48,810 nucleotides of DNA from an uncultured Erysipelotrichaceae bacterium (GTDB taxonomy: Bacteria > Bacillota_I > Bacilli_A > Erysipelotrichales > Erysipelotrichaceae). The stretch is taken from the NCBI GenBank assembly GCA_902793635.1, contig CADBEA010000015.1, positions 1-48,810 of the forward strand. The letters are read 5' to 3'. This document shows, one piece after another, positions 1-8,414 of this stretch (within the stretch, counting starts at the first letter, position 1; each line of letters opens with the position of its first letter). Below the pieces are notes generated by a model, which was given only the letters and a program-made list of their open reading frames with translations, was not told where the DNA came from and searched no databases. The translations under genes and the position numbers were made by a program.

Positions 1-95
1 CCAGGACACCCTTGAGTTTGGCTAAGCCTTAGGGGTTACCACCCTTGGTTGGAGGTACGTTTCAACCTCCGAGATATGTGCCATGCCCGGCACAC
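1..95 (-). mobile_element. Group IIC intron, 5' end only (runs off the left edge)
   Basis: Read on the minus strand from position 95, the DNA starts GTGTGCC, continues with GGCATGG, forms small hairpins (GGAGGT/ACCTCC at 51-70) and reaches CAAGGGTGTCC at positions 14 to 4. This order of elements matches what I remember of the 5' domain I of group IIC introns such as the Oceanobacillus iheyensis intron, including the GTGYG start and the GCTTAGCC...CAAGGGTGTCC stretch. Group IIC introns typically insert just 3' of intrinsic terminator hairpins. Here such a hairpin (104-129) lies immediately upstream on the same strand. The reverse transcriptase and domains V/VI would lie outside the window to the left. 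The match was made by eye from memory; the exact 5' nucleotide at 95 is inferred. Confidence 0.8.
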
Positions 96-103
96 CAAAC
101 GAA

Positions 104-137
104 CCAGCAGCTCAGTGATGAACTGCTGGTTTTTTTA
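104..137. terminator. Intrinsic terminator, bidirectional; likely target of the group IIC intron
   Basis: Inverted repeat CCAGCAG (104-110) and CTGCTGG (123-129) with a 12-nt loop. There is a run of eight T on the plus strand and a weaker TTCGTTTG on the minus side before the intron starts. It lies just after the stop of the minus-strand gene ending at 146, so it is that gene's terminator. Confidence 0.75.
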
Positions 138-145
138 CATATCGT

Positions 146-625
146 TCAATAGATCAGTGAAGCGGGAAGCAGAAACAGATACGGAGCTGTCAGCACGGCC
201 ATGCGCAGAGCGATGCCGTGGGCTGCCTCGGTGCCGTAGGAGCGGAAGATCCGCTGGTTGAACCAGTAGATCAGCAGACCGGCAAGCGCGATGGCCAGCA
301 ACGTGATCAGCAGTGCCCGGAAGTTTGTAAACGGGTTCCATGTCAGAGCCGAGGAAAGCTCACTGCCGGCGTTATAGGCGATCACCACCAACAGCACAGC
401 TCCGGCAAGATCCGCCAGGAAACCGGCCGGACAGACTTTCCATAAATGTTTCCGGATCAGCTGTGGATCATCGATCTGCAGTTTTTTCTGACTGTAATAC
501 AGCACCAGCCCGTCAATCAGAAGATTGGCCGGGATCAGGATCAGCCACAGCCAGCTGGGGATCCAGATCAGCATCCAGATCGGAAAGAGAATATTGTACA
601 GGCGTATCGTTTTTCTGTGGTTCAT
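146..625 (-). CDS. Small multi-pass membrane protein, unknown function
   Basis: 159 residues, mostly hydrophobic. About four to five transmembrane segments are visible (roughly residues 12-40, 60-82, 95-118 and 138-157), separated by short basic stretches such as SQKKLQ. I recognise no family motif. The start codon overlaps the stop of the flavodiiron gene as ATGA (622-625), so it is probably translationally coupled to it and is the last gene of the regulator-flavoprotein transcript. It ends just before a strong hairpin terminator that appears to have been the landing site of a group IIC intron. Function cannot be inferred beyond membrane location. Confidence 0.7.
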   Translation of the reverse strand: MNHRKTIRLYNILFPIWMLIWIPSWLWLILIPANLLIDGLVLYYSQKKLQIDDPQLIRKHLWKVCPAGFLADLAGAVLLVVIAYNAGSELSSALTWNPFTNFRALLITLLAIALAGLLIYWFNQRIFRSYGTEAAHGIALRMAVLTAPYLFLLPASLIY

Positions 626-1776
626 GCGTTGGCCAGAGCATCGGCGAGCTGCCGGAGCTGATCGAGCGACGCTTCGTTCAGAGCTGAGCGGATCGTGACG
701 ACCGGCTCCAGCATCGTGATGTTTTTCGCGGTCTCGAATCTGCTCTTCATGACCTTGGCAGCCATCGGTGCCCAGGTTCCGTTTTCGATAAAGCCCATCG
801 TGCGATTCTGATAGCCGCGTTCCGTCAGTTCGTCAATGAACTCACGCATCTTCGGGAAGACGACGGTATTATACGTCGTGCTGGCCAGAACGATGCGGTC
901 ATAACGGAATGCGTCTTCGACTGCTTCGGCAATGTCACAGCGGCACAGATCGCTGACCGCTGCCTTGATACCCTTTTCTTCGAGCATCTCCGCCAGTTTT
1001 TTTGCCGCTTCTGCGGTATGTCCGTAAACGGAAGCATAAGCGATCGTCACGCCTTTGTCTTCCGGTGTATAGGATGCCCACTTCGTGTAGAGGTCGAGAT
1101 AATAACCGAGGTTGTCATGCAGAACGGGTCCGTGCAGCGGACAGATCGTTTCAATTTCCAGACCGGCCGCCTTTTTCAGAAGACTGGTGACCTGGGCGCC
1201 GTATTTGCCGACAATGCCGAAATAGTATCTCCTGGCTTCGCAGGCCCAGTCATCCTCTTCGATGTCCAGCGCGCCGAATTTGCCGAAGGCGTCCGCCGAG
1301 AAAAAGACCTTGTCTGTTTTGTCATAGGTCATCATGACTTCCGGCCAGTGGACCATCGGTGCCATGACGAATTTCAGGACATGGCTGCCGAGTTCCAGTT
1401 CGTCATTTTCCTTGACAGTCACTTTATTCAGCGGCAGATCGCCGTAGAAGTTCTTCAGCATGACAAATGTCTGAGCACTGCCGACAACGGCTGTATCCGG
1501 ATATTCCTGCAGAAATCTTGTAATATTGGCAGAATGATCCGGTTCCATATGCTGAACGATCAGATAATCCGGTGTGCGGCCGGCCAGGGCCTCTTTCAGA
1601 TTGTTCATCCATTCTTCGCCGAAATGCGCGTCAACGCTGTCAAGAACAGCGGTCTTTTCATCCAGAATGACATAGGAATTGTAAGCCATTCCTTCCGGCA
1701 CGATAAACTGTCCCTCGAACAGGTCCAGTTGGTGATCGTTGACACCAACGTATCTGATATCTTTTGTAATATTCAT
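622..1776 (-). CDS. fprA: A-type flavoprotein (flavodiiron protein), O2/NO reductase
   Basis: 384 residues. The N-terminal part is a metallo-beta-lactamase-like diiron domain with the H-x-E-x-D-H motif in HMEPDHSANI. The C-terminal part is a flavodoxin-like FMN domain with the phosphate loop around VYGHTAEAAKKLAEML and TTYNTVVFP. Flavodiiron proteins reduce O2 to water or NO to N2O in the cytoplasm of anaerobes, taking electrons from rubredoxin or a similar carrier. No rubredoxin domain is fused here. The start at 1776 is chosen because CAGGAGGAAACAAATC precedes it; an in-frame ATG 48 nt upstream has no good ribosome site. It follows the MerR-type regulator by 79 nt on the same strand, so oxidative or nitrosative control is plausible but not shown. 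Confidence 0.92.
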   Translation of the reverse strand: MNITKDIRYVGVNDHQLDLFEGQFIVPEGMAYNSYVILDEKTAVLDSVDAHFGEEWMNNLKEALAGRTPDYLIVQHMEPDHSANITRFLQEYPDTAVVGSAQTFVMLKNFYGDLPLNKVTVKENDELELGSHVLKFVMAPMVHWPEVMMTYDKTDKVFFSADAFGKFGALDIEEDDWACEARRYYFGIVGKYGAQVTSLLKKAAGLEIETICPLHGPVLHDNLGYYLDLYTKWASYTPEDKGVTIAYASVYGHTAEAAKKLAEMLEEKGIKAAVSDLCRCDIAEAVEDAFRYDRIVLASTTYNTVVFPKMREFIDELTERGYQNRTMGFIENGTWAPMAAKVMKSRFETAKNITMLEPVVTIRSALNEASLDQLRQLADALANA

Positions 1777-1854
1777 GATTTGTTTCCTCCTGCTGCGTAC
1801 ATTCATCATCATAGCATTGATCATATCGAAAAAGAAGAATACCCTCCTCTCGAT

Positions 1855-2643
1855 TCATTCGACCGGCAGATATGTTTCAAAATAGCGATGGGTGCCGTCT
1901 TCCTCGTGGCTCCGCAGCAGCTGCAGCATGATACAGCTGCCGGTCGGCTTCAGGTTCCGTGCTTTTGCTTTGATCTCTATTTCCTGCAGAATGGAAGTGT
2001 CAAATTCCCATGCACTGCCGGTGTCAATGACGGTGGTCAGTGCTTTTTGGGACCGGATCAAACGGCTCCCGGGTATTTCTTCACTTCCTTTTCCAGTGAT
2101 TCCATGACGGGTACCGAATCCCCATTCAAATACATTCTTTTGGATATCCGGACAGTAAGCCATCATGAAAGTCAGCTCCAGAGTGCCCATGATCATCCGG
2201 CTGGCATCGACACTGTCTTCATCCAGTTTCAGAAGTCTGCCCTGCCGCTGGGGAATAAACAGGATGTCTTCCATCCATACTTCCTCCGTGCGGTTCAGAT
2301 GCACCGGAATGTTTCTCAGCTTTGGCAGATAATCATCCAGAATTTCATTCATTTTACGCAGCCGCTCCGCTTCCGCCTGGATTTCTTTCTGACGGACAGC
2401 CATCCGCTCCGTATATTCCGAAAGACTGTCCTTCTGCAGCATCAGCCGGATCTCTGGGATAGAAAAACCGTTGATCTGATATCTTTTGCATTCGCTGATG
2501 AGATAGAACTGATAATCATCATAAAAACGATACTGATTGTCCGCGTTCACTTCCGGTCTGATGATGCCTTCCTTTTCATAGTGACGCAGTGTTTCTCTTT
2601 TGATATTCAGCAGCCGGCAGATGTCTTTCTGGGTGTATTTCAT
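1855..2643 (-). CDS. MerR-family transcriptional regulator with C-terminal effector domain
   Basis: 262 residues. The N-terminus is a MerR winged helix-turn-helix: TQKDICRLLNIKRETLRHYE followed by NQYRFYDDYQ and a recognition wing. A helical dimerisation linker follows (about residues 75-125, rich in K/E/R/L). The last ~130 residues look like a ligand-binding domain of the kind found in multidrug-type MerR proteins such as BltR, so it probably senses a small molecule rather than a metal; no paired cysteines are seen. Start 2643 is preferred (GGGGAACGATC before ATG). The upstream in-frame ATG at 2667 overlaps a TATAAT box (2670-2675, minus) and would lie at or before the transcript start. The divergent EIIB promoter carries a palindrome in a 19-bp spacer, as MerR proteins require. 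Confidence 0.85.
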   Translation of the reverse strand: MKYTQKDICRLLNIKRETLRHYEKEGIIRPEVNADNQYRFYDDYQFYLISECKRYQINGFSIPEIRLMLQKDSLSEYTERMAVRQKEIQAEAERLRKMNEILDDYLPKLRNIPVHLNRTEEVWMEDILFIPQRQGRLLKLDEDSVDASRMIMGTLELTFMMAYCPDIQKNVFEWGFGTRHGITGKGSEEIPGSRLIRSQKALTTVIDTGSAWEFDTSILQEIEIKAKARNLKPTGSCIMLQLLRSHEEDGTHRYFETYLPVE

Positions 2644-2717
2644 GATCGTTCCCCGGTATTCTTTCATTCATTATAGGATACGGAAAACAAATTCGGACGA
2701 AATTTTAAATATTGCTA

Positions 2718-2748
2718 TTGACTTGGTGGTTACCACCACCTGTACGAT
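2718..2748 (+). promoter_or_regulatory. MerR-like promoter with palindromic operator in the spacer
   Basis: A -35 TTGACT (2718-2723) and a -10 TACGAT (2743-2748) are separated by 19 bp, the unusually long spacing characteristic of MerR-regulated promoters. Inside the spacer lies the 15-bp palindrome TGGTGGTTACCACCA (2725-2739). It drives the EIIB gene at 2775 and faces the MerR-type gene starting at 2643. An alternative -10 (TATAAG at 2749-2754) would give an implausible 25-bp spacing. That the adjacent regulator binds here is inference. Confidence 0.6.
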
Positions 2749-2774
2749 ATAAGCGTAAAAAGTGAGGTGTATGT

Positions 2775-3197
2775 ATGTTGAATATTATGATTACCTGCGG
2801 AGCCGGCTTCTCCTCCAGTGCTCTGGTTACCCAGCTGAACAAAGACGCTCAGGAAAAGAATCTCGATGTCCATTATGAATACAAACCATTTGATTTCGGC
2901 GGAATCGGCGGCAAAGACGGCAAGATCGAAGGCGTTGAAATCGTCATGCTGTGTCCACATCTTCAGCATGAAGCCAAGAAGCTCGCGGCCGCCTATCCGG
3001 ATGTTCCCTTCTATGTCATCCCGACCCGTCTGTACGGTCTGATGTCCGCCGAGGACTTCATGGAGGATGCCGAGGACGCCATTGCCGGCTGGAAGGAAAC
3101 CGGCATGAACCCGTTCCATTTCGAAGGTGAAAAGACCGCGATCCGCGTCATGCGCACCATGTCACACCGCAAATGGCTGGCGAAAAACAAGAAATAA
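2775..3197 (+). CDS. Orphan PTS EIIB component, lactose/cellobiose type
   Basis: 140 residues. It opens MLNIMITCGAGFSSSALV, the phosphocysteine loop of PTS lactose/chitobiose EIIB proteins, with Cys8 as the phospho-acceptor. The ~100-residue Rossmann-like domain continues with VMLCPHLQHEAKKL and FYVIPTRLYG. The family normally stops near residue 105; this one has a ~35-residue C-terminal extension ending RKWLAKNKK. No EIIA, EIIC or hydrolase gene is adjacent, so the partner proteins must lie elsewhere, or the protein acts as a phospho-relay or sensor. It is divergent from the MerR-type regulator and followed by a bidirectional terminator. The ribosome site (GTGAGGT) is modest; ATG at 2771 is out of frame. 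Confidence 0.85.
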   Translation: MLNIMITCGAGFSSSALVTQLNKDAQEKNLDVHYEYKPFDFGGIGGKDGKIEGVEIVMLCPHLQHEAKKLAAAYPDVPFYVIPTRLYGLMSAEDFMEDAEDAIAGWKETGMNPFHFEGEKTAIRVMRTMSHRKWLAKNKK

Positions 3198-3215
3198 TTC
3201 TGCTAAACACAGTAA

Positions 3216-3245
3216 AAAACGGAGTTGAATGATAAACTCCGTTTT
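3216..3245. terminator. Bidirectional intrinsic terminator
   Basis: Stem AAAACGGAGTT (3216-3226) and AACTCCGTTTT (3235-3245) with an 8-nt loop, placed between the convergent ends of the EIIB gene (plus) and the DUF975 gene (minus). The A and T ends let it serve both strands. Confidence 0.85.
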
Positions 3246-3248
3246 CAT

Positions 3249-3968
3249 TTACCAGTTTTCCTTTTCGTCACTCAGATCAAGATAATACAGATGCTCGCAT
3301 ATGTATTGATACGGGTTGGAAAAGAAGATACTGGTGAGCCGCATGGTAAAGCCACCAAGCAGCCACCAGCCGAAAAAGCTCAGCAAAAACTTGAAGAGTG
3401 CCATCTTTCTTCCTTCCATCATTTCCGAGGACAGATCCAGGATCTCCTGCGGTGACAGTTCCGGGTGGTCTTCCAGAAGCTGCGGCACAAAATAATACTC
3501 AAATGACTTGATGATACCGGGCACGATCAGCAGAAGGAAATGCAGAAAGACACTCAGGTCTCTGAGGAACATCGTATGAACGACTCTTTTCAGATCCGGA
3601 CTGCGGAAAATGTCTGTCACATGTGTTTCCTTATCGCCTTCCGTCTGATGACGGAACCAGGAACGGCAGCCGTATTCAAACGGATTCTTGACATAGATCT
3701 CGAGCATGATCGCGGCAATGATGCAAATCACCACAACAGCGACGATCGCGGCTACCGCCATCGGCGGCAGTTTTTTCAGCGGATTCTCAATAATGAACGG
3801 TCCGTAGTAAAACGTCACAGTATGGCCGCCGGTAGCCGCTCTGTGCGGCCGGGAAGAAACCAGTCCGCCGGTCACAAAAGCGAGGATCAGAGCGACCAGG
3901 ACAAACGGCAGATAGTTCGCAAAGAGCAGGGTTTTTCCCTCTTCTTTGATTTCTTTAGGATTGCGCAT
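3249..3968 (-). CDS. DUF975-type integral membrane protein
   Basis: 239 residues. It begins MRNPKEIKEEGKTLL, then a hydrophobic segment (about 19-40), a second near 75-95, a soluble stretch containing NPFEYGCRSWF, and further membrane segments near 135-165 and 195-215. The layout and the NPFxYGxRxWF-like motif fit the DUF975 family of Bacillota membrane proteins, whose function is unknown. Assignment is from memory of the family pattern. A strong AAAGGAGGACATCCTC precedes the ATG. It is a single-gene unit: the neighbours are a convergent EIIB gene and trmK with its own terminator. Confidence 0.72.
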   Translation of the reverse strand: MRNPKEIKEEGKTLLFANYLPFVLVALILAFVTGGLVSSRPHRAATGGHTVTFYYGPFIIENPLKKLPPMAVAAIVAVVVICIIAAIMLEIYVKNPFEYGCRSWFRHQTEGDKETHVTDIFRSPDLKRVVHTMFLRDLSVFLHFLLLIVPGIIKSFEYYFVPQLLEDHPELSPQEILDLSSEMMEGRKMALFKFLLSFFGWWLLGGFTMRLTSIFFSNPYQYICEHLYYLDLSDEKENW

Positions 3969-4057
3969 GAGGATGTCCTCCTTTCTGTCTATGTTAGCAC
4001 AAACGTTCCTGATATTCCTCCTTCTTTGTTAAGCGCAGATCTGTTCCTTTTTGGCAA

Positions 4058-4083
4058 TAAAAAAGTGCGGTTATGCACCGCAC
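4058..4083 (-). terminator. Terminator of the rpoD-trmK transcript, overlapping the trmK stop
   Basis: On the minus strand the stem GTGCGGT/ACCGCAC (arms 4077-4083 and 4065-4071) is followed by a run of T (4058-4064). The first arm lies inside the last codons of trmK, so the 3' end of the gene doubles as terminator. Confidence 0.8.
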
Positions 4084-4739
4084 TGCAGGGCTTGTGTCCA
4101 CATTGCCTTTTCTTCTTCCGCTTCCTGTTTTTTTAGGGCGTCTTTGCTGGCGGAAAGCATCAGATCCAGCCGCTTGATCTGTTTGCGGCAGTAGTTCTGA
4201 TATTCCTCCCCCTGTTTCTTCATCAATACAGGACCGCAGAGGATCTCTTCAGGACTGTACGCCTCATGAAAGGCTGCTGTGAAGGAAATGGCGATATAGT
4301 CGAAGTTTCTGTCATGAATGCATATTTCGTCTTCGATCGTGAAATGGCGGTCGCTGATCCACTGCCGCATCTCTCTGACGTTGCGGTTGACTTCGACGAT
4401 GATCTGTCTGAAAAACGGCAGTCTCTCCATTGCCGCTTCGAAGATCATGGCGGCAGTATAATAGCCCATCCCCGCCACCACGGCGGCATCCGCGTCGGCC
4501 GGAACATTTTCAAAACCGTTGGACAGCACGGTGATGATCTGATCCTGCATACCTTCTTTGCGGATGTTGGCTGATGCCTGCTTCAAAGGGCCTTCATTGA
4601 TATCACAGGCATAGACTTTTTCACAGGTATGATTTCTGATCAGCAGAATGGGAAGAAAGGCATGGTCAGTGCCGATATCCGCCACGACCATGCCTGGTTT
4701 AACCATTTTTGCGATTTTCTGTATCCGCAGGTTCATCAT
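4071..4739 (-). CDS. trmK: tRNA (adenine(22)-N1)-methyltransferase
   Basis: 222 residues, near the family's ~230. The SAM-binding motif I is [17 protein letters not shown]; further motifs are [18 protein letters not shown] and [15 protein letters not shown]. The last carries the GMG variant of the catalytic loop seen in TrmK (YqfN) proteins. TrmK methylates N1 of A22 in the D-loop of bacterial tRNAs. The position just after rpoD (sigA) is conserved in Bacillota, which supports the name. The start overlaps the rpoD stop as ATGA (4736-4739), so translation is coupled. The last ~60 residues are a charged helical tail ([19 protein letters not shown]), probably the coiled-coil tRNA-binding part. 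Confidence 0.9.
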   Translation of the reverse strand: MMNLRIQKIAKMVKPGMVVADIGTDHAFLPILLIRNHTCEKVYACDINEGPLKQASANIRKEGMQDQIITVLSNGFENVPADADAAVVAGMGYYTAAMIFEAAMERLPFFRQIIVEVNRNVREMRQWISDRHFTIEDEICIHDRNFDYIAISFTAAFHEAYSPEEILCGPVLMKKQGEEYQNYCRKQIKRLDLMLSASKDALKKQEAEEEKAMWTQALQCGA

Positions 4740-6667
4740 TTATCAAAGAAGTCCTTCAGACGCTTGGAGCGGGTCGGATGCTTCAGCTTACGCAATGCCT
4801 TGGCTTCAATCTGACGGATACGCTCACGGGTAACGTTGAACTCACGGCCGACTTCTTCCAGTGTGCGGGTACGTCCGTCATAGAGACCGAAACGCAGACG
4901 CAGAACCTTCTCTTCACGCTCTGTCAGACCGCTCAGGACGTTGTTGATCTCATCCTTGAGCAGCTGGTTGGATGCGTACTGATCCGGGCTCAGAGCGTCT
5001 TTGTCTTCAATGAAGTCGCCGAGATGGGAATCATCTTCTTCACCGATCGGTGTTTCGAGAGAAACCGGTTCAAGGGCGATCTTCTGGATTTCACGGACTT
5101 TCTCCGGGGAAATACCTTCCATACGGGCGGAGATTTCCTCGGCTGTCGGATCACGGCCCAGTTCCTGTACGAGCTGACGCTGGATACGGGTCAGCTTGTT
5201 GATGGTTTCGACCATGTGCACCGGAATACGGATTGTTCTGGCCTGGTCAGCAATCGCTCTGGTGATCGCCTGACGGATCCACCATGTCGCATAGGTACTG
5301 AACTTGAAGCCTTTGGTATAGTCAAACTTCTCGACCGCTTTGACAAGGCCCATGTTGCCTTCCTGGATCAGATCCAGGAACAGCATGCCGCGGCCGACAT
5401 ATTTCTTGGCAATGGAAACGACCAGACGCAGGTTGGAGGAGATCAGAATGTTTCGAGCTTCCTCGTCACCCTCTTCGATCCGCTTGGCGATTTCCGGTTC
5501 ATCTTCCGGCTTCAGCAGCGGTACACGGCCGATTTCCTTCAGATACATCTTGACCGGGTCGTTCAGCTGCACGTTGGCCGAACGGGAGAACGTCGCCAGA
5601 TCGGAAAGCGCCATGATATCGGCTTCTTCCACGTCATCGTCTTCGTCCGTGCCGTCATCATCAGCATCGATCATATCGATATCTTCGTCTTCCGTCATTT
5701 CTTCAATGTCTTCGTCTTCCGATACCTTGATATTCTCTTCGTTGAACCAGTCCCAGAGGGCATCCATGTCCTCATCCGCAAGATCAAGGTGATCGAGGGA
5801 AGCCATGATGTCCTTCTGCATGATTTCGCCGTCATTGTCATACACACGGCGGTATTCTTCTTTCAGTTCCTCAAGGTCCTTGAGTTCCTTATGTCTGCCT
5901 TCCACCTTGTACACTTCGATCACGGTCTTGGAAGTTTCTCTGGTTCTCAGGCGCACAGCTGCCTGGGCATCATATTTTTCTTCGGTAACAGCCGGTTCCA
6001 CTGCCGCCTTCACCGGTTCTTCGACCGGCTCAGCTTTCTTTGTTTTCCGGGAAGTCTTCTTCGGCTCTTCCTTCTTTTCCACTTCCGGCTCTGCTTCTTC
6101 CGCCTTCTTGGCGGCCTTCTTCTTTGCCGGCTTTTTGGCAGTTTCTTCCTTTACAGCAGCTTCCACTGCCGGTTCTTCCTTGACCGGTTCAGCCTTCTTT
6201 GTTTTCCGGGAAGTCTTCTTCGGTTCTTCCTTCTTTTCCGGTTCTTCCTTTACGGCTGCCGCCTTTTTGGCGGTTTCCTTTTTGGCGGTTTCCTTTTTCG
6301 CCGTCTCTTTGACGGTCGTTTTCTTTTCGGCTGCTTTTGTGGCTGTCTTCTTTTCAGCTGTTTTCGCGGCAGCTGTCTTCTTTTCTGCTTTGGCCGCCGG
6401 GGCAGCTTCTTTCACGGCTGTCTTTTTCGCCTCAGTCTTTTTCTTCGGCTCTTTGGCAGCTTCTTTTTTCACTGTCTCTTTAGCGGCTGTTTTCTTTTCG
6501 GAAGTTTTGGCGGCAGTTGTTTTCTTAGCAGGTTTTACTTCTGCCGCTTTTTTAGCGGAGGCACTCTTTTTTGTTTCTTTTTCAGCCGCAGTCTTTTTGG
6601 CGGCAGTGCTTTTCACTGTTTTTGTCTTCTTTTCTTCCGTGCTTTTCTTAGTTTCTGTTTTCTTCAT
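4736..6667 (-). CDS. rpoD: Primary sigma factor (sigma-70/SigA) with long Lys/Ala/Glu-rich N-terminal tail
   Basis: 643 residues, far longer than the ~370 usual in Bacilli. Residues 1-230 are low-complexity Lys/Ala/Glu/Thr with KKTAAKK-type motifs and an exact 19-residue repeat (about 145-163 and 198-216, core [16 protein letters not shown]). A region 1.1-like helical segment follows (~260-315), then an acidic patch (318-350, [14 protein letters not shown]). The conserved core comes next: region 1.2 ([13 protein letters not shown]), 2 ([35 protein letters not shown]), 3 ([16 protein letters not shown]) and 4 with the -35-reading helix ([20 protein letters not shown]). The start is ATG at 6667 behind GGAGGTATATTG; an in-frame TTG directly precedes it. 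It overlaps the dnaG end by 20 nt, giving the conserved dnaG-rpoD pair. Confidence 0.96.
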   Translation of the reverse strand: MKKTETKKSTEEKKTKTVKSTAAKKTAAEKETKKSASAKKAAEVKPAKKTTAAKTSEKKTAAKETVKKEAAKEPKKKTEAKKTAVKEAAPAAKAEKKTAAAKTAEKKTATKAAEKKTTVKETAKKETAKKETAKKAAAVKEEPEKKEEPKKTSRKTKKAEPVKEEPAVEAAVKEETAKKPAKKKAAKKAEEAEPEVEKKEEPKKTSRKTKKAEPVEEPVKAAVEPAVTEEKYDAQAAVRLRTRETSKTVIEVYKVEGRHKELKDLEELKEEYRRVYDNDGEIMQKDIMASLDHLDLADEDMDALWDWFNEENIKVSEDEDIEEMTEDEDIDMIDADDDGTDEDDDVEEADIMALSDLATFSRSANVQLNDPVKMYLKEIGRVPLLKPEDEPEIAKRIEEGDEEARNILISSNLRLVVSIAKKYVGRGMLFLDLIQEGNMGLVKAVEKFDYTKGFKFSTYATWWIRQAITRAIADQARTIRIPVHMVETINKLTRIQRQLVQELGRDPTAEEISARMEGISPEKVREIQKIALEPVSLETPIGEEDDSHLGDFIEDKDALSPDQYASNQLLKDEINNVLSGLTEREEKVLRLRFGLYDGRTRTLEEVGREFNVTRERIRQIEAKALRKLKHPTRSKRLKDFFDK

Positions 6668-8399
6668 CAATATACCTCCGTAATTCTCTCAGACAGTCAC
6701 CGTATTTTTCCAGGATCAATGCCATGCTTTTGTCGTTCAGGTCAGTACGCAGCTGGTCGCGGTAAGCATCAGCTTCCGCTTCCAGAACCGATATCTTGAC
6801 CTTCCGCAGGGCGCCGGCGAAGATCGTTTCGTCATAGGCGCATTCTTCTTCACTGCGGCTCATCAGGTCGGTGATCAGGTTGCGGACCTGCTGGTTTTCC
6901 GCACTGTCGATCAGCGCGGAAGGATCAGCTGTATGTCGGCTGCGGACCTGGTTGACGATCATCATGGCCAGTTCCTGGTGGCTGCTGCCGGTCAGATAGC
7001 CAAGCTCTTCTTCAAAGCGTCGGACAGCTTCGGGTGATGTCATCATCATTGCCAGGATCATTTCCTCGGCCTGCATCGTTCCGTCCGGCACCGTCAGCTT
7101 TTTCATCGGTCTGACCGTTTCGGTGTTTTCTTTTTTTACTTCCGTTTTCAGCGTGAAGCCTGTCAGTTTTTCCAACTGGCCGGTAAAGTAGGAAATATCT
7201 GTTTCGTCCTGCAGCGACGCGATCATCGGCTGCATTTTTTCGACCAGTTCCTTCTTTTCCAGATAGCTCTGCAGATTGGTTCTGCCGCTGTAGTATGCCA
7301 GCATGAATTCCATCCAGTGTTCTTCCTGACGGGCCAGCTTTTGCAGTTCTTCGACACCGAGATCACGGATGATCTCATCCGGATCTTTGCCGGTGCGGTT
7401 GACAATGACACTGACTTCGGCGCCGGCTTTGCGGGCCAGCTGGATGGCTTTGACCGTTGCCGCCTGACCCGGTTCGTCACCGTCGTAGCAGAAGACAATG
7501 CGGGCCGCCAGACTTTTCAGGATCTGGATCTGATGCGGCGTACAGGCAGTGCCGAGCGTACATACCGCATGTTCAATACCGGCCCGGTAGAAAGCAATGA
7601 CGTCCGTCACCCCTTCGCATACGAGAACACAGCCGGCTTTACGGGCGGCTGTGCGGGCCCGGTGGGAGTTATAGACGATATCTCCTTTCGTGAAGATATC
7701 AGTTTCGTTGGTGTTGATGTATTTGGACGGCGCGGCGGGATCCATCGATCGGGCACTGAAGCCGACCGGATTGCCGTAGCCGTCATGGATCGGAAATGTG
7801 ATGCGGTCCGCGAAGACGTCATGCATGCCGGAGGAAGTCGTCCGCACAACATTGGCACTGACGAGATCCCTGTCTTCATAGCCTTTGGCATGCAGAAAAC
7901 GGTAAAGCACATCGCCGCCGGGATGCCAGCCGATCTCGAAGTGCTTCACGACATTGTCATCCAGCCCTCTTTTCCTGAGGTATTCACGGGCAGCCGTACC
8001 GTCGCTGCTTTCGATCTGATAAGCCGTATAGCGGATGGTTTCACTGAGCACCGCGTACAATGCTTCCCGGTGGGGATCTTTCGGCTTCGATACACTGTCA
8101 GGCTGAACCGAAAGCTGATAGCCGATCAGTGAAGCGACCCGGCCGACCGCTTCCGGAAATGTCACCTTCTCATAGTTCTGTACAAAGGTGAAGACATTGC
8201 CGCCGTTGCCGCAGACAAAGCATTTATAGATCTGCCGGTCCGGAGAAATGGAAAGAGACGGCGAGTGATCGTCGTGAAACGGACAGACCGCCACAAAAGA
8301 CCTGCCTTTGCGAGTGACCTGCAGATAATGCCCGATCACATCAACGATATCAGCCTGACTTTTGACTCTGTCGATTTCTTCCTGTGCGATTCTTGCCAT
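6648..8399 (-). CDS. dnaG: DNA primase
   Basis: 583 residues (family ~600). The N-terminal CHC2 zinc-binding domain shows [10 protein letters not shown] and [12 protein letters not shown]. The central TOPRIM catalytic core contains [17 protein letters not shown] (catalytic Glu) and [12 protein letters not shown] (the DxD metal site). The C-terminal ~150 residues are the helicase-binding domain. DnaG makes RNA primers at the replication fork with the DnaB/DnaC-type helicase. It lies 15 nt behind glyS with GAAAGGATAAG before the ATG, and its 3' end overlaps rpoD. The order glyS-dnaG-rpoD is the classical macromolecular synthesis cluster of Bacillota. Confidence 0.97.
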   Translation of the reverse strand: MARIAQEEIDRVKSQADIVDVIGHYLQVTRKGRSFVAVCPFHDDHSPSLSISPDRQIYKCFVCGNGGNVFTFVQNYEKVTFPEAVGRVASLIGYQLSVQPDSVSKPKDPHREALYAVLSETIRYTAYQIESSDGTAAREYLRKRGLDDNVVKHFEIGWHPGGDVLYRFLHAKGYEDRDLVSANVVRTTSSGMHDVFADRITFPIHDGYGNPVGFSARSMDPAAPSKYINTNETDIFTKGDIVYNSHRARTAARKAGCVLVCEGVTDVIAFYRAGIEHAVCTLGTACTPHQIQILKSLAARIVFCYDGDEPGQAATVKAIQLARKAGAEVSVIVNRTGKDPDEIIRDLGVEELQKLARQEEHWMEFMLAYYSGRTNLQSYLEKKELVEKMQPMIASLQDETDISYFTGQLEKLTGFTLKTEVKKENTETVRPMKKLTVPDGTMQAEEMILAMMMTSPEAVRRFEEELGYLTGSSHQELAMMIVNQVRSRHTADPSALIDSAENQQVRNLITDLMSRSEEECAYDETIFAGALRKVKISVLEAEADAYRDQLRTDLNDKSMALILEKYGDCLRELRRYIDEENRN

Positions 8400-8414
8400 C
8401 TTATCCTTTCAATA

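Noticed and set aside
1-140. tmRNA, 6S or SRP RNA at the left edge
   Set aside because: None of their conserved cores were found; the minus-strand GTGTG start and CAAGGGTGTCC fit a group IIC intron better.
1018-2676. 552-aa plus-strand open frame opposite fprA and the MerR gene
   Set aside because: Crosses two clear genes on the other strand and shows no domain; the high GC third positions keep antisense frames open here.
4709-6799. Very long plus-strand open frame (696 aa) opposite rpoD
   Set aside because: It is the antisense of the Lys/Ala-rich rpoD tail, giving Phe/Leu/Ser runs; no ribosome site and no family motif.
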